Shown here piece after piece: positions 21,334-33,546 of a stretch of 64,000 nucleotides of DNA. The translations under genes and the position numbers were made by a program. The notes under the pieces are model-generated. The model did no database searches and was not told the origin of the DNA. It was given only the letters and a program-made list of their open reading frames with translations. The stretch's first letter is position 1, and the number at the start of each line of letters is the position of its first letter. Origin of the DNA: Phocoena phocoena (Eukaryota > Chordata > Mammalia > Artiodactyla > Phocoenidae); NCBI RefSeq assembly GCF_963924675.1, contig NC_089221.1:137062263-137126262 (forward strand). Reading direction: 5' to 3'.

Positions 21334-24300
21334 ATCGTAATAGGAACATACGTATCAATAATTAGCTTAAATGTAAATGGATTAAATGCTCCAACCAAAA
21401 GACATAGACTGAATGGATACAAAAACAAGACCTGTATATATGCTGTCTACGAGAGACCCACTTCAGACCTAGGGCCACGTACAGACTGAGAGTAAGGGGA
21501 TGGAAAAGATTTCCATGCAGATGGAAATCAAAAGAAAGCTGGACAGCCGCAAGGCACAGGGATATTAGCTCGGGGCTTTGGGACAGCCTGGAGGGGTGGG
21601 ATGGGGAGAGTGGGAGGGAGGGAGATGCAAGAGGGAAGACACATGGGAGCATATGTATATGTATAGCTGATTCACTTTGTTATAAAGCAGAAACTAACAC
21701 ACCATTGTAAAGCAATTATACCCCAATAAAGATGTTAAAAAAAAAAAAAAAAAGAAAGCTGGAGAAGCAATCCTCATATCAGACAAAATAGACTTTAAAA
21801 TAAAGACTATTAGAAGAGACAAAGAAGAACACTACATAATGATCAAGGGATCAGTCCAAGAAGAAGATATAAAAATTGTAAATATTTATGCACCCAACAT
21901 AGGAGCACCTCAATACATAAGGCAAATGCTAACAGCCATAAAAGGGAAAATCGACAGTAACACAATAATAATAGGGGACTTTAACACCCCATTTTCACCA
22001 ATGAACACATCAACCAAAATGAAAATAAATAAGGAAACACAAGCTTTAAATGACACATTAAACAAGATGACCTTAATTGATATTTATAGGACATTCCATC
22101 CAAAAGCAACATAATACACTTTACTCTCAAGTGCTCATAAAATATTCTCCAGGATAGATCATATCTTGGATCACAAATCGATCCTTGGTAAATTTAAGAA
22201 AATTGAAGTCATATCATGTATATTTTCCAACTACAGTGCTATGAGACTAGATATCAGTTAGAGGAAAAAAACTGGAAAAAATACAAACACATGGAGGCTA
22301 AGCAATACGCTACTAAATAGCCAAGAGATCACTGAAAAAACAAAGAGGAAATTAAAAAATAGCTAGAAACAAATTACAGTGAAAACTCAATGGCCCAAAA
22401 CCTATGGGATGCAGGAAAAGTAGTTTTAAGAGGGAACTTTATACAATCCTACCTCAGGAAACAACAAACATCTCAAATAAACAACCTAACCTTACACGTA
22501 AAGCAATTAGAGAAAGAAGAACAAAGAAACCCTAAAGTTATCAGAAGGAACCAAATCATATAGATCAGATCAGAAATAAATGAAAAAGAAATGAAGGAAA
22601 CGATAGCAAGGATCAATAAAACTAAAAGCTGGTCTTTGAGAAGATAAACAAAATTGATAAACCATTAGCCAAACTCATCAAAAAAAAAAGGGAGAAGACT
22701 CAAATCAGCAGAATTAGAAAAGAAAAAGAAGTTACAACTGACACTGCAGAAATACAAAGGATCATGAGAGATTACTGCAAGCAACTATATGCCAATAAAA
22801 TGGACAACCTGGAAGAAATAGACAAATTCTTAGAAAAGCACAACCTTCCGAGACTGAACCAGGAAGAAATAGAAAATATAAACAGACCAATCATAAACAC
22901 TGAAATTGAAACTGTGATTAAAAATCTTCCAACAAACAAAAGCCCAGGACCAGATGGCTTCACAGGCGAATTCTATCAAACATTTAGAGAAGAGCTAACA
23001 CCTATCCTTCTCAAACTCTTCCAAAATATAGCAGAGGGAGGAACACTCCCAAACTCATTCTATGAGGCCACCATCACCCCGATACCAAAACCAGACAAAG
23101 ATGTCACAAAAAAAGAAAACTACAGGACAATATCACTGATGAATATGGATATGAAAATCCTCAACAGAATACTAGCAAACACAACCCAGAAGCACATTGA
23201 AAGGATCAAACCATGATCAAGGGGGGTTTATCCCAGGAATGCAAGGATTCTTCAGTATACACATGTCAATCAATGTGATACACCTTATTAAAAAATTGAA
23301 GGAACAAAAACATATGATCACCTCAGTAGATGCAGAAAAAGTTTTCAACAAAATTCAACATCCATTTATGATAAAAACTCTCCAGAAAGTAGGCATAGAG
23401 GGAACTTACTTCAACATAATAAAGGCCATATATGTCAAACCCACAGCCAACATCTTTCTCAATGGTGAAAACCTGAAATCGTTTCCACTAAGATCAAGAA
23501 CAAGACAAGGCTGTCCTATCTCACCACTATTACTCAACATAGTTTTGGAAGTTTTAGCCAAAGCAATCAGCGAAATAAAAGAAAGAAATGGAATCCAAAT
23601 TGGAAAAGAAGAAGTAAAACTGTCACTGTTTGCAGATGACAAGGTAGTATACATAAAAAATCCTAAAGATGCTACCAGAAAACTACTAGAGCTAATCTAT
23701 GAATTTGGCAAAGTAGCAGGATATAAAATTAATGCACATAAATCTCTTTCATTCCTATACACTACTGATGAAAAATCTGAAACAGAAATTGAGGAAACAC
23801 TCCCATTTACCATTGCAACAAAACGAATAAAATACCTAGGAACAAACCTACCTAAGGAGACAAAAGACATGTATGCAGAAAACTATAAGACACTGATGAA
23901 AGAAATTAGAGATGGTACAAACAGATGGAGAGGTATACCATGTTCTTGGACTGGAAGAATCAACATTGTGAAAATGACTATACTACGCAAAGCAATCTAC
24001 ATATTCAGTGCAATCACTATCAAACTACCACTGGCATTTTTCACAGAACTAGAAGAAAAAATTTCACAGTTTGTATGGAAACAAAAAAAAACCCAAATAG
24101 CCAAAGCAATCTTGAGAAAGAAAAACGGAGCTGGAGGAATCAGGCTCCCTGACTTCTGACTATACTGCAAAGCCACAATAATCAAGAAATTATGGTACTG
24201 GCACAAAAACAGAAATATAGATCAATGGAACAGGATAGAAAGCCCAGAGATAAACCCATGCACATATGGTCACCTTATCTTTGGTAAAGGAGGCAAGACT

Positions 24301-25181
24301 ATACAATGGAGAAAAGACAGCCTCTTCAATAAGTGGTGCTGGGAAAACTGGACAGCTACATGTAAAAGAATGAAATTAGAACACTCCCTAACACCATACA
24401 CAAAAATAAACTCAAAATGGATTAAAGACCTAAACGTAAGACTGGACGCTATAAAATTCTTAGAGGAAAAGATAAGCAGAACATTCTATCACATAAATCA
24501 CAGCAAGATCTTTTTTGATCCACCGCCTAGAGTAACGGAAATAAAACCAAAAATAAACAAATGGGACTTAATGAAACTTAAAAGCTTTTGCACAGCAAAG
24601 GAAACTATAAACAAGATGAAAAGAGAATCCTCAGAATGGAAGAAAATATTTGCAAACGAAGCTACTGACAAATAATTAATCTCCAAAATATACAAGCAAC
24701 TCATGCAGCTCAATATCAACAAAGCAAACAACCCAATCAAAGAATGGGCAGAAGACTTAAATACACATTTCTCCAAAAAAGACATACAGATGGCTAAGAA
24801 GCACGTGAAAAGCTGTTCAACATCACTAATTATTACAGAAATGCAAATCAAAACTACAATGAGGTATCACCTCACACCAGTTAGAGTGGGCATCATCAGA
24901 AAATCTACAAACAACAAATGCTGAAGAGGCTGTGGAGAAAAGGGAACCCTCTTGCACTGTTGGTGGGAATGTAAATTGATGCAGCCACTATGGAGAACAG
25001 TATGGAGGTTCCTGAAAAAACTAAAAATAGAACCACCATATGACCCAGAAATCACACTACTGGGCATATACCCTGAGAAAACCATAATTCAAAAACAGTC
25101 ATGTACCACAATGTTCATTGCAGCTCTATTTATAGTAGGCGGGACATAGAAGCAACCTAAGTGTCCATCGACAGATGAATG
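21334..25181 (+). pseudogene. ORF2: L1-B ORF2 relic
   Basis: ORF2 with its start codon mutated to ATC (21334-21336), as judged from L1-F, which has ATG in the same context. Early on (21530-21763) it is interrupted by an inserted L1 tail. After that come the endonuclease (GDFNTP at about 21974), then RT with [16 protein letters not shown] near 22950 and the catalytic FADD at 23629-23640. The C-terminal cysteine-region signature ([18 protein letters not shown]) is near 24960. Several stops and frameshifts fall at 22110-22760, 23216 and 24159. It ends abruptly before the true stop. Confidence 0.88.
21544..21749 (+). mobile_element. 5'-truncated L1 tail nested in L1-B ORF2
   Basis: About 190 bp of L1 3' UTR (AGCCGCAAGGCACAGGGAT ... 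CAATAAAGATGTT) plus poly A, inserted in the same orientation into the ORF2 endonuclease region. A 14-bp TSD (AAAAGAAAGCTGGA) is at 21530-21543 and 21750-21763. Confidence 0.9.
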
Positions 25182-25202
25182 GGAACTATGCGACTGAAGC
25201 AA

Positions 25203-28200
25203 CATTTCTGACCTACTTCACTCTGTATGACAGTCTCCAGGTCCATCCACATCTCTACAAATGACCCAATTTCATTCCTTTTTATGGCTGAGTAGTATTC
25301 CGTTCTATATATGTACCACATCTTCTTTATCCATTCATCTATCATTGTGCATTTAGGTTGCTTCCATGACCTGGCTATTGTAAATAGTGCTGCAGTGAAC
25401 ATTGGGATGCATGTGTCTTTTGGAATTATGGTTTTCTCTGGGTATATGCCCAGTAGTGGGATTGCTGGGTCATATGGTAGTTTTTTAAGGAACCTCCATA
25501 GTGTTCTCCATAGTGGCTGTATCAATTTACATTCCCACCAACAGTGCAAGAGGGTTCCATTTTCTCCACACCCTCTCCAGCATTTGTTGTTTGTTGATTT
25601 TCTGATGATGCCCACTCTAACGTGTGAGGTGATACCTCATTGTAGTTTTGATTTGCATTTCTTTAATAATTAGTGATGCTGAGTAGCTTTTCATGTGCTT
25701 CTTGGCCATCTGTATGTCTTCTTTGGAGAACTGACTTTTTAGGTCTTCTATCCATTTTTTTATTGGGTTGTTTGTTTTTTTAATATTGAGCTGCATGAGC
25801 TGTTTATATATTTGGAGATTAATCCTTTGTCCATTGATTCATTTGCAAATATTTTCTCCCATTCTGAGGGTTGTCTTTTCTTCTTGTTTATAGTTTCCTT
25901 TGCTGTGCTAAAGCTTTTAAGTTTCATTAGTTCCCATTTGTTTATTTTTGTTTTTATTTCCATTACTGTAGGAGGTGGATCAAAAATATCTTGCTGTGAT
26001 TTATGTCATAGGGTGTTCTTCCTGTGTTTTCCTCCAAGAATATTATAGTGTCTGGTCATACATTTAGGTCTTTAATCCATTTTGAGTTTATTTTTGTGTA
26101 CGGTCTTAGGGAGTATTCTAATTTCATTCTTTTACATGTAGCTGTTGAGTTTTCCCAGCAACACTTATTTTTTTTTTTAAACATCTTTATTGGGGTATAA
26201 TTGCTTTACAATGGTGTGTTAGTTTCTGCTTTATAACCAGCAACACTTATTGAAGAGACTGTCTTTTCTCCATTGTATATCCTTGCCTCCTTCTTCATAG
26301 AACAGTTGAGCTTAGGTGCCTGGGTTTATCTCTGGGCTGTCTATCCTGTTCCATTGATCTATATTTCTGTTTTTGTGCCAGTACCATATTGTCTTGATTA
26401 CCGGAGCTTTGTAGTATAGTCTGAAGTCCAGGAGCCTGATTCCTCCAGCTCCATTTTTTTCCCTCAAGACTGCTTTGGCTATTCAGGGTCTTTTGTGTCT
26501 CCATACAAATTTTAAGATTTTTTGTTCTAGTCCTGTGAAAAATGCCACTGGTAATTTGATAGGGATTGCATTTAATCTGTAGATTGCTTTGGGGAGTATA
26601 GTCATTTTCACAATATTGATTCTTCCAGTCCAAGGACATGGTATGTCTCTCCATCTGTTTGTGTCATCTTTGATTTCTTTCATCAGTGCCTTAAAGGTTT
26701 CTGAGTACAGGCCTTTTACCTCCTTAGGTAGGTTTATTCCTAGGTATTTTATTATTTTTGTTGCAGTGGTGAATGGGATTGTTTCCTTAATTTTTCTTTC
26801 TGATCTTCCTTTGTTAGTGTATAGGAATGCAAGAGATTTCTGTGCATTAATTTTGTATCCTGCAACTTTACCAAATTCATTGATTAGCTCTAGTAGTTTT
26901 CTGGTGGCATCTTTAGGATTCTCTATGTATAGTATCATGTCATCTGCAAACAGTGAGTTTTACTTCTTCTTTTCCAATTTGGATTTCTTTTCCTTTTCTA
27001 ATTGCTGTGGCTAGCACTTCCAAAATTATGTTGAGTAATAGTGGCGAGAGTGGACATCCTTGTCTCGTTCCTGATGTTAGAGGAAATGCTTTCAGTTTTT
27101 CACCATTGAGACCGATGTTGGCTGTGGGTTTGTCATATATGGCCTTTCTTATGTTGAGGTAGTTCCCTCTATGCCCACTTTCTGGAGAGTTTTTATCATA
27201 AATGGGTGTTGAAATCTTTTTCTGCATCTGTTGAGATGATCATATGGTTTTTATCCTTCAATTTTTTAACATGGTATATTGATTGATATGTGTATACTAA
27301 AGAATCCTTGCATTCCTGGGATAAACCCCCCTTGGTCATGGTGTATTATCCTTTTATTGTGGTGCTGGATTCTGTTTGCTAGCATTTTGTTGAGGATTTT
27401 TGCATCCATGTTCATCAGTGATATTGGCCTGTAATTTTCTTTTTTTTGTAATATCTCTGTCTGGTTTTGTTATCAAGTTTATCGTGGCCTAGTAGAATGA
27501 GTTTTGGAGTGTTTCCTCCTCTGCAATTTTTTGGCAGAGTTTGAGAAGGTTGGGTATTAGCTCTTCTCTAAATGTTTGATAGAACTCATCTGTGAAGCCG
27601 TCTGGTCCTGGACTTTTGTTTGCTGGAAGATTTTTAATCATAGTTTCAATTTCATTACTAGTGATTGGGCTGTTCATGTTTTCTATTTCTTCCTGGTTCA
27701 GTCTTGGAAGATTATACCTTTCTAATAATTTGTCCATTTCTTCCAGGTTTTCCATTTTATTGGCATAGTGTTGCTTGTAGTTGTCTCTTAGGATGCTTTG
27801 TATTTCTACAGTGTCCATGGTAACTTCGTTTTCATTTCTAATTTTATTGATTTGAGTCATCTCCCTCTTTTTCATGATGAGTCTGGCTAATGGTTTATCA
27901 ATTTTGTTTATCTTCTCAAAGAACCAGCTTTTAGTTTTAGTGATCTTTGCTATTGTTTCTCTTTCATTTATTTCTGCTCTGATCTTTATGGTTTCTTTCC
28001 CTCTGCTAACTTTGGGTTTTGTTTGTTCTTCTTTCTCCTGTTCCTTTAAGTGTAAGGTTAGATTGTTTATTTGAGGTTTTTCTTGTTTCTTGAGGTAGGA
28101 TTGTATTGCTATAAACTTCCCTCTTAGAACTGCTTTTGCTGCATCCCATAGGTTTTGGATCATTGTGTTTTCATTGACATTTGTCTGTAGGTAATTTTTG

Positions 28201-29002
28201 ATTTCCTCTGATTTCTTCAGTGATCTTTTGGTTATTTAGTAGCATATTGTTTAGCCTCCATGTGTTTGTGTTTTTACTTTTTTTCCCCTGTACTTGATTT
28301 CTAATCTCATAGTTTTGTGGTTGGAAAAGATGCTTGATATGATTTCAGTTTTCTTAAATTTACCACAGCTTGATTTGTGACCCAAGATATGATCTATCCT
28401 GGAGAATGTTCCATGTGCACTTGAGAAGAAAGTGTAATCTGCTGGTTTTGGATGGAATGTCCTATAAATATCAGTTAAATCTATCTGGTCTATTGTATCA
28501 TTTAAAGCTTGTGTTTCCTTATTAATTTTCTGTCTGGATGATCTGTCCATTGGTGTAAGCAAGGTGTTAAAATCCCTATTACTGTGTTACTGTCGATTTC
28601 CTCTTTAATAGCTGTTAGCAGTTGCATTATGTATTGAGGTGCTTCTATGTTGGGTGCATATATATATCTATAATCGTTATATCTCCTTCTTGGAGTGATC
28701 CCTTGATCATTATGTAGTGTCCTTCCTTGTCTCTTATAACATTCTTTATTTTAAAGTCTATTGTATCTGATACGAGTATTGCTACTCCAGCTTTCTTTTG
28801 ATTTCCATTTGCATGGAATATCTTTTTTCCATCCCCTCACTTTCAGTCTGTATGTGTCCCTAGGTCTGAAGTGGGTCTCTTGTAGACAGCATATAGATGG
28901 GTCTTGTTTTTGTTTCCATTCAGTGAACCTGTGTCTTTTGGCTGGAGCATTTAATCCATTCACATTTAAGGTAATTATCAATATATATGTTCCTGTTACC
29001 AT
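25203..29002 (-). pseudogene. ORF2: L1-C ORF2 relic
   Basis: Minus-strand ORF2 starting at an ATG (29000-29002) with MVTGTYILIITLNVNGLNAP. The endonuclease residues Asn (LNVNGL) and Glu (LQETHF) are visible near 28960 and 28880. The GDFN block near 28575 is frameshifted. In [18 protein letters not shown] reads near 27590, but the FADD region near 26940 is broken by an indel. The C-terminal half continues to 25203 with more breaks and the nested L1 tail. It is not functional. Confidence 0.87.
26170..26236 (-). mobile_element. Ultra-short L1 tail (67 bp) nested in L1-C
   Basis: Poly T followed by AAACATCTTTATTGGGGTATAATTGC and GTGTGTTAGTTTCTGC, that is, the last 55 or so bases of an L1 3' UTR in reverse. 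A perfect 15-bp TSD (CCAGCAACACTTATT) is at 26155-26169 and 26237-26251. Confidence 0.92.
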
Positions 29003-29059
29003 TTTCTTAATCGTTATGGGTTTGTTTTTGTAGGTCCTTTTCTTCCCTTTGTTTCCCAC

Positions 29060-29984
29060 TTAAAGAAGTTCCTTTAGCTTTTGTTGTAGAGCTGCTTGGG
29101 TGGTGCTGAATTCTCTTAGGTTTTGCTTATTTGTAAAGCTTTGGTTTCTCCATCGAATCTGAATGAGATCCTTGCCAGGTAGAGTAATCTTGGTTGTAGG
29201 TTCTTCCCTTTCATCTCTTTAAATATATTGTGAAACTCCCTTCTAGCTTGTAGAGTTTCTGCTGAGAAATCAGCTGTTAACCTTATGGGAGTTCCCTTTT
29301 CTGTTGTCAGTTTTTCCTTGTTGCTTTCAATAATTTTTCTTTGTCTTTAATTTTTGTCAGTTTGATTGCTATGTGTCTCAACCTGTTTCTCCTTGGGTTT
29401 ATGCTGCCTAGGACTCTGTATGCTTCCTGGAGTTGGGTGGCCATTTCCTTTCCCATGTTAGGGAAATTTTCAACCATAATCTCTTCAAATATTTTCTCGG
29501 GTCCTTTCTCTCTCTCTTCTCCTTCTGAGATCCCTATAATGTGAATGTTGTTGCATTTAATGTTGTCCCAGAGGTCTCTTAAGCTCTCTTCATTTCTTTT
29601 CATTCTCTTTTCTTTATTCTGTTCTGTGGCAGTGAATTACACCCTTCTGTCTTCTAGGTCACTTATCCATTCTTCTGCCTCAGTTATTCTGCTATTGATT
29701 CCTTCTAGTGTATTTTTCATTTCAGGTATTGTATTGTTCATCTCTGTTTGTTTGTTCTTTGACTCTTCTAAGTGTTTCTTCTTTAATTCTTCTAGGTCTC
29801 TGTTAAACATTTCTTGCATCTTCTTGATCTTTGCCTCCATTCTTTTTCCGAGGTCCTGGATCATCTTCGCTATCATTATTCTGAATTCTTTTTCTGGAAG
29901 GTTGCCTATCTCCACTTCATTTAGTTGTTTTTGGGGGGTTTTATCTTGTTCCTTCATCTGGTACAAAGTCCTCTGCCTTTTCAT
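29060..29984 (-). pseudogene. ORF1: L1-C ORF1 relic
   Basis: Minus-strand ORF1 from about 29984 (MKRQRTLYQMKEQDKTP) to a TAA at 29060-29062. The N-terminal part contains a Glu/Lys-rich coiled coil (EAKIKKMQEMFNRDLEELKKK), the middle has HIIGISEGE, and the C-terminal region contains RINPRRN-like GSINPRRNRLRH. A frameshift lies near 29600-29640. Unlike L1-B and L1-F, it has a Lys codon at the position where they carry TAA. Confidence 0.86.
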
Positions 29985-30870
29985 TTTGTCTATCTTTCTG
30001 TGAATGTGGTTTTTCTCCCACAGGCTGCAGAAGTGTAGTTGTTTATGCTTCTGCTCTCTGCCCTCTGGTGATGAGGCTATCTAAGAGGCTTGTGCAAGGT
30101 TCCTGATGGAAGGGACTGGTGGTGGGTAGAGCTAGGTGTTGCTCTGTTGGACAGAGCTCAGTAAAAGTTTAATCTGCTTGTCTGCTGATGGTTGGGGCTG
30201 GTGTTGGTTGTTTGGCCTGAGGCGACCCAACACTGGAGCCTACCTGGTTCTTTGGTGGGGCTAATGGCGGACTCAGGGAGGGCTCACGCCAAGGAGTACT
30301 TCCCAGAACTTCTGCTGCCAGAGTCCTTGTCCTTGAGGTGAGCCACAGCCATCCCCTGCCTCTGCAGGAGCCCCTCCAACCCTAGCAGGTAGATCTGGTT
30401 CAGTCTCCTGTGGGGTCACAGCTCTTTCCCCTGGGTCCTGATGCACACACTACTTTGTGTGTGCCCTCCAAGAGTGGAGTCTCTTTTCCCCCCAGTCCTG
30501 TCGAAGTCTTGCAGTCAAATCCTGCTAGCCTTCAAAGTGTAATTCTCTAGGAATTCCTCCTCCTGTTGCCAGACCCCCTGGTTGGGAAGCCTGACGGGCT
30601 CAGAACCTTCACTCCCGTGGGTGGAGTTCTGTGGTATACGTGTTCTCCAGTTTGTGAGTCACCCACATAGCAGTTTGGGAATGTGATTTTATTGTGATTG
30701 CGCCCCTCCTACTGTCTCACTGCAGCTTCTCCTTTGTCTTTGGATGTGGGGTATCCTTTTTGGTGAGTTCTAGTGTCTTCCTGTCGATAATTGTTCAGCA
30801 GTTAGTTGTGGTTCCAGTGCTCTAGCAAGAGGGAGTGAGTGCACATCCTTCTACTCTGCTATCTTAAACC
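29985..30870 (-). promoter_or_regulatory. L1-C 5' UTR
   Basis: Leader of L1-C, about 0.9 kb. It is GC-rich and shares no recognisable head with the L1-B/L1-F leaders. In active L1s this region drives transcription; here the role is inferred by position only. Confidence 0.65.
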
Positions 30871-31495
30871 AATCTTTTAAGCAGAGTGATTTTTAAAAAT
30901 TTTTCTGCCTCTGAAAATATCTCCTCTAATGTTCTTCCAAGGCTTCTGAAATCCTTGCCCACTTCTCTTCAAGGTCAAGTGCCAACAGGTTACGGTCCAC
31001 AAAGTTGTCCCATCTAGGTCTTTAAAAGAACCTAGGCCTTTCCCTGTTGATGAACATTTGAATCTAGATTTTCCTTCTGGACTCCCTGTTCCTTCATCTA
31101 TAAAAGAAAGCCTCTGGGTCACATGATCTTCAAAGTCCCCTCCTGCTGGGACCTTCTCTGTCACTCTGATCTATGTGGATAGCCAAGGAGTTTGGCCACA
31201 TCTTCCTTGTGCACTTATAAAAGGTCCAGTAGCAGGATAAGGACAAGGAGCACTGACGCCTGAAAAAATAAGTATGGCTGAGAGCCCAGGGGCTGGCACA
31301 GCTCCAGTCGTAATGGCATTAAGCTAATAACACTCGCCACCCCTCCCTGCTCCCTCTCTCACCCTCCCTCTCTCCTCCCTCTGCCTGGTCAGGATGACAA
31401 ACCACAGTGAGAGAAGTCCTGGGCAAGGCTGTTCTGTGGTATCTCCGCTTGTTCTGCCTATGATTCCATTTAAAGTAACCAGATGTGCTGGTTCC
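30871..31495. other. Unassigned DNA between L1-C and L1-D
   Basis: Non-L1 DNA. A weak MIR-like patch (TTCATCTATAAAAGAAAGCCTCTGGG) lies at 31080-31170. A TATAAAAGG string is at 31216-31224. No coding signature is seen. Confidence 0.35.
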
Positions 31496-33534
31496 AAATT
31501 GGAAGCGGAGAAGTAAAACTGTCACTATTTGCAGATGACATGATACTATGTATAGAACGCCCTAAAATCTCCACCAAAAATCTATTTAAACTAATAAAAA
31601 ACTGAAAGAGAAATTAAAAATTAACCCCTTTACAATCGCATCAAAAAGAATAAAATACCTAGAAAGACCCATACTCTGAAAACTATAAAACATTGATGAA
31701 GGAAATTGCAAATGATGTAAAGAAATGAAAAGATACCCCACGCTCTTGGATTGGAAGGATTAGTATTGTTAAAATGTCCATATTACCTAAAGCAATCTAC
31801 AGATTTAATGCAATCCCTATCAAAATACCCATGACATTTTTTACAGAACTAGAACTAATAACCCTAACATTTATATAGAACCACAAAAGACCTTGAATTG
31901 CCAAAGAAATCTTGAGAAAAAAGAACAAAATTGGAGGTATCACGCTCCCTGACTTCAGACTATACTACAAAGCTACAGCAATCAAAACATCATGGAACTG
32001 ATACAAAAACAGACACATAGATCAATAGAACAAAATAGAGAGCCCAGAAGTAAACCCATGCAGTTATGGTCATTTAATCTACAACAAAGGAGGCAAGAAT
32101 GTACAATGGAGAAAATACAGTCTCTTCAATAAGTGGTGCTGGGAAAACTGGACAGCTACATGTAAAAGAATGAAATTAGAACATTTTCTCACACCATATA
32201 CAAAAAAAAAGCAAAAATAAAGCAAAACAAAAAACCTCTCAGTATGGGTAAAAGATCTAAATGTAAGTCCTGAAATCATAAAACTCCTAGAAGAGAACAT
32301 AGGCAGAACACTCTTTGACATAAATCATAACAATATTTTTTTGGATTAGTCTCCTAAGGGAAAAGAAAGAAAAGCAAAAATAAACAAATTGGGTCTAATT
32401 AAACTTAAAAGCTTTTTTACAGTGAAGGAAACCATTGACAAAACAAAAAGAAAACCTATTGAATGGGAGAAAATGCTTGCAAATAATATGACCAGTGAAG
32501 GGTTAATACCCCCCCCAAAAAAAATATATATATATATAGCTCACACAACTCAATATCAAAAAATCAAAACAACCCAATTTTTTTAAATGGGCAGAAGACC
32601 TGAATAGACATTTTTCCAAAGAAGACATCCAGATGGCCCACAGGCACATGAAAAAATGCTCAGCATCGTTAATCATCAGAGAAATGCAAATCAAAACCAC
32701 AATGATATAGCACCTCACACCTGTCAAAATTACTATCATCAAAAAATCTACAGATAACAAATGTTGGCAAGGATGTGGATAAAAGGGGAACTCTTGTACA
32801 CTGTTGGTGAGAATGTAAAGTATAAATTAGTGCAGCCACTATGGAAAATGGTATGGCATTTCCCAAAAAAACTAAAAATAGAGCTACCATATGAACCAGC
32901 AATTCCATTCCTGGGTATATATCCAAAGAAAATGAAAACACTAATTTGAAAAGATACATGCATCTCAATGTTCATAGCAGCGTTATTTACAGTAACCAAG
33001 TTACGGAAGCAACCTAAGTGTCTATCAACAGATGAATAGATAAAGAAGATGAGATATATATAGATATAGATTAGATAGATAGACATACACATATACAATG
33101 AAATATTACTCAGACATAAAAAAGAATGAAATTCTGTTATTTGCAACAATTTGGTTGGATCTAGAGGGTATTATGCTTAGTGAAATAAGACAATGACAAA
33201 TAATATATTTGATGTATGTTATCACATATATGTGAAATCTGAAAAATAAAATGAATGAATATAACAAAACAGAAACCGACTCACAGATATAGAGAACAAA
33301 CTAGTGGTTCCAGTGGGGAGAGGGACGGGAAGGGGCAAGATAGGGGTAGAGGATTAAGAGACATAAACTACTATGTATAAACTAAATAAGCAACAAGGAT
33401 ATATTACACAGCACAGGGAAATAGTCATAATTTCATAATAACTTTAAATGGAGTATAATCTATTAAAATACTGAATCACTATGTTGTATACCTGAAATAT
33501 TATAAATCAACTATAATTTTTTTAATTTTTTTTT
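31496..33534 (+). mobile_element. L1-D: older LINE-1 3' half
   Basis: Plus-strand, diverged L1 beginning inside RT ([12 protein letters not shown] motif, with FADD at 31528-31539). It runs through the ORF2 C-terminus ([21 protein letters not shown] block near 32660) and a 3' UTR ending in TGTATACCTGAAATATTATAAATCAACTATAAT. Many stops and frameshifts show it is older than A, B, C and F. Its 5' boundary is a truncation at about 31496. Confidence 0.85.
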
Positions 33535-33546
33535 AAAGAAAGAAAC

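Larger units (their letters stand above)
18152..25181 (+). mobile_element. L1-B: LINE-1 with 5' end, lacking its 3' end
   Basis: Plus-strand LINE-1 starting with a 5' UTR head (GAGGACCTTCAAGATGGTGG at 18153) that matches the start of L1-F (46125). It contains the 5' UTR, ORF1 and ORF2, but stops inside the ORF2 C-terminus at CGACAGATGAATGG near 25181, with no 3' UTR or poly A. A CHR SINE (19553-19852) and an L1 tail (21544-21749) are inserted in it. About 20 bp of unassigned sequence separates it from the oppositely oriented L1-C. No TSD can be paired, consistent with later loss of the 3' end. Confidence 0.88.
25203..30870 (-). mobile_element. L1-C: LINE-1 with 5' end, lacking its 3' end, tail-to-tail with L1-B
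   Basis: Minus-strand LINE-1. Its 5' end (GGTTTAAGATAGCAGAGTAG on the minus strand) lies at 30870. The 5' UTR, ORF1 and ORF2 follow leftward until the element stops at AGTAGGTCAGAAATG near 25203, inside the ORF2 C-terminus, with no 3' UTR or poly A. Its 5' UTR is unlike that of L1-B and L1-F, so it belongs to another L1 lineage. A 67-bp L1 tail is nested at 26170-26236. No TSD can be paired. Confidence 0.88.

Noticed and set aside
31216..31224. TATAAAAGG string in non-repeat DNA, as a possible promoter
   Set aside because: No downstream coding exon, CpG-rich context or other core element was seen. A single TATA match is weak evidence.
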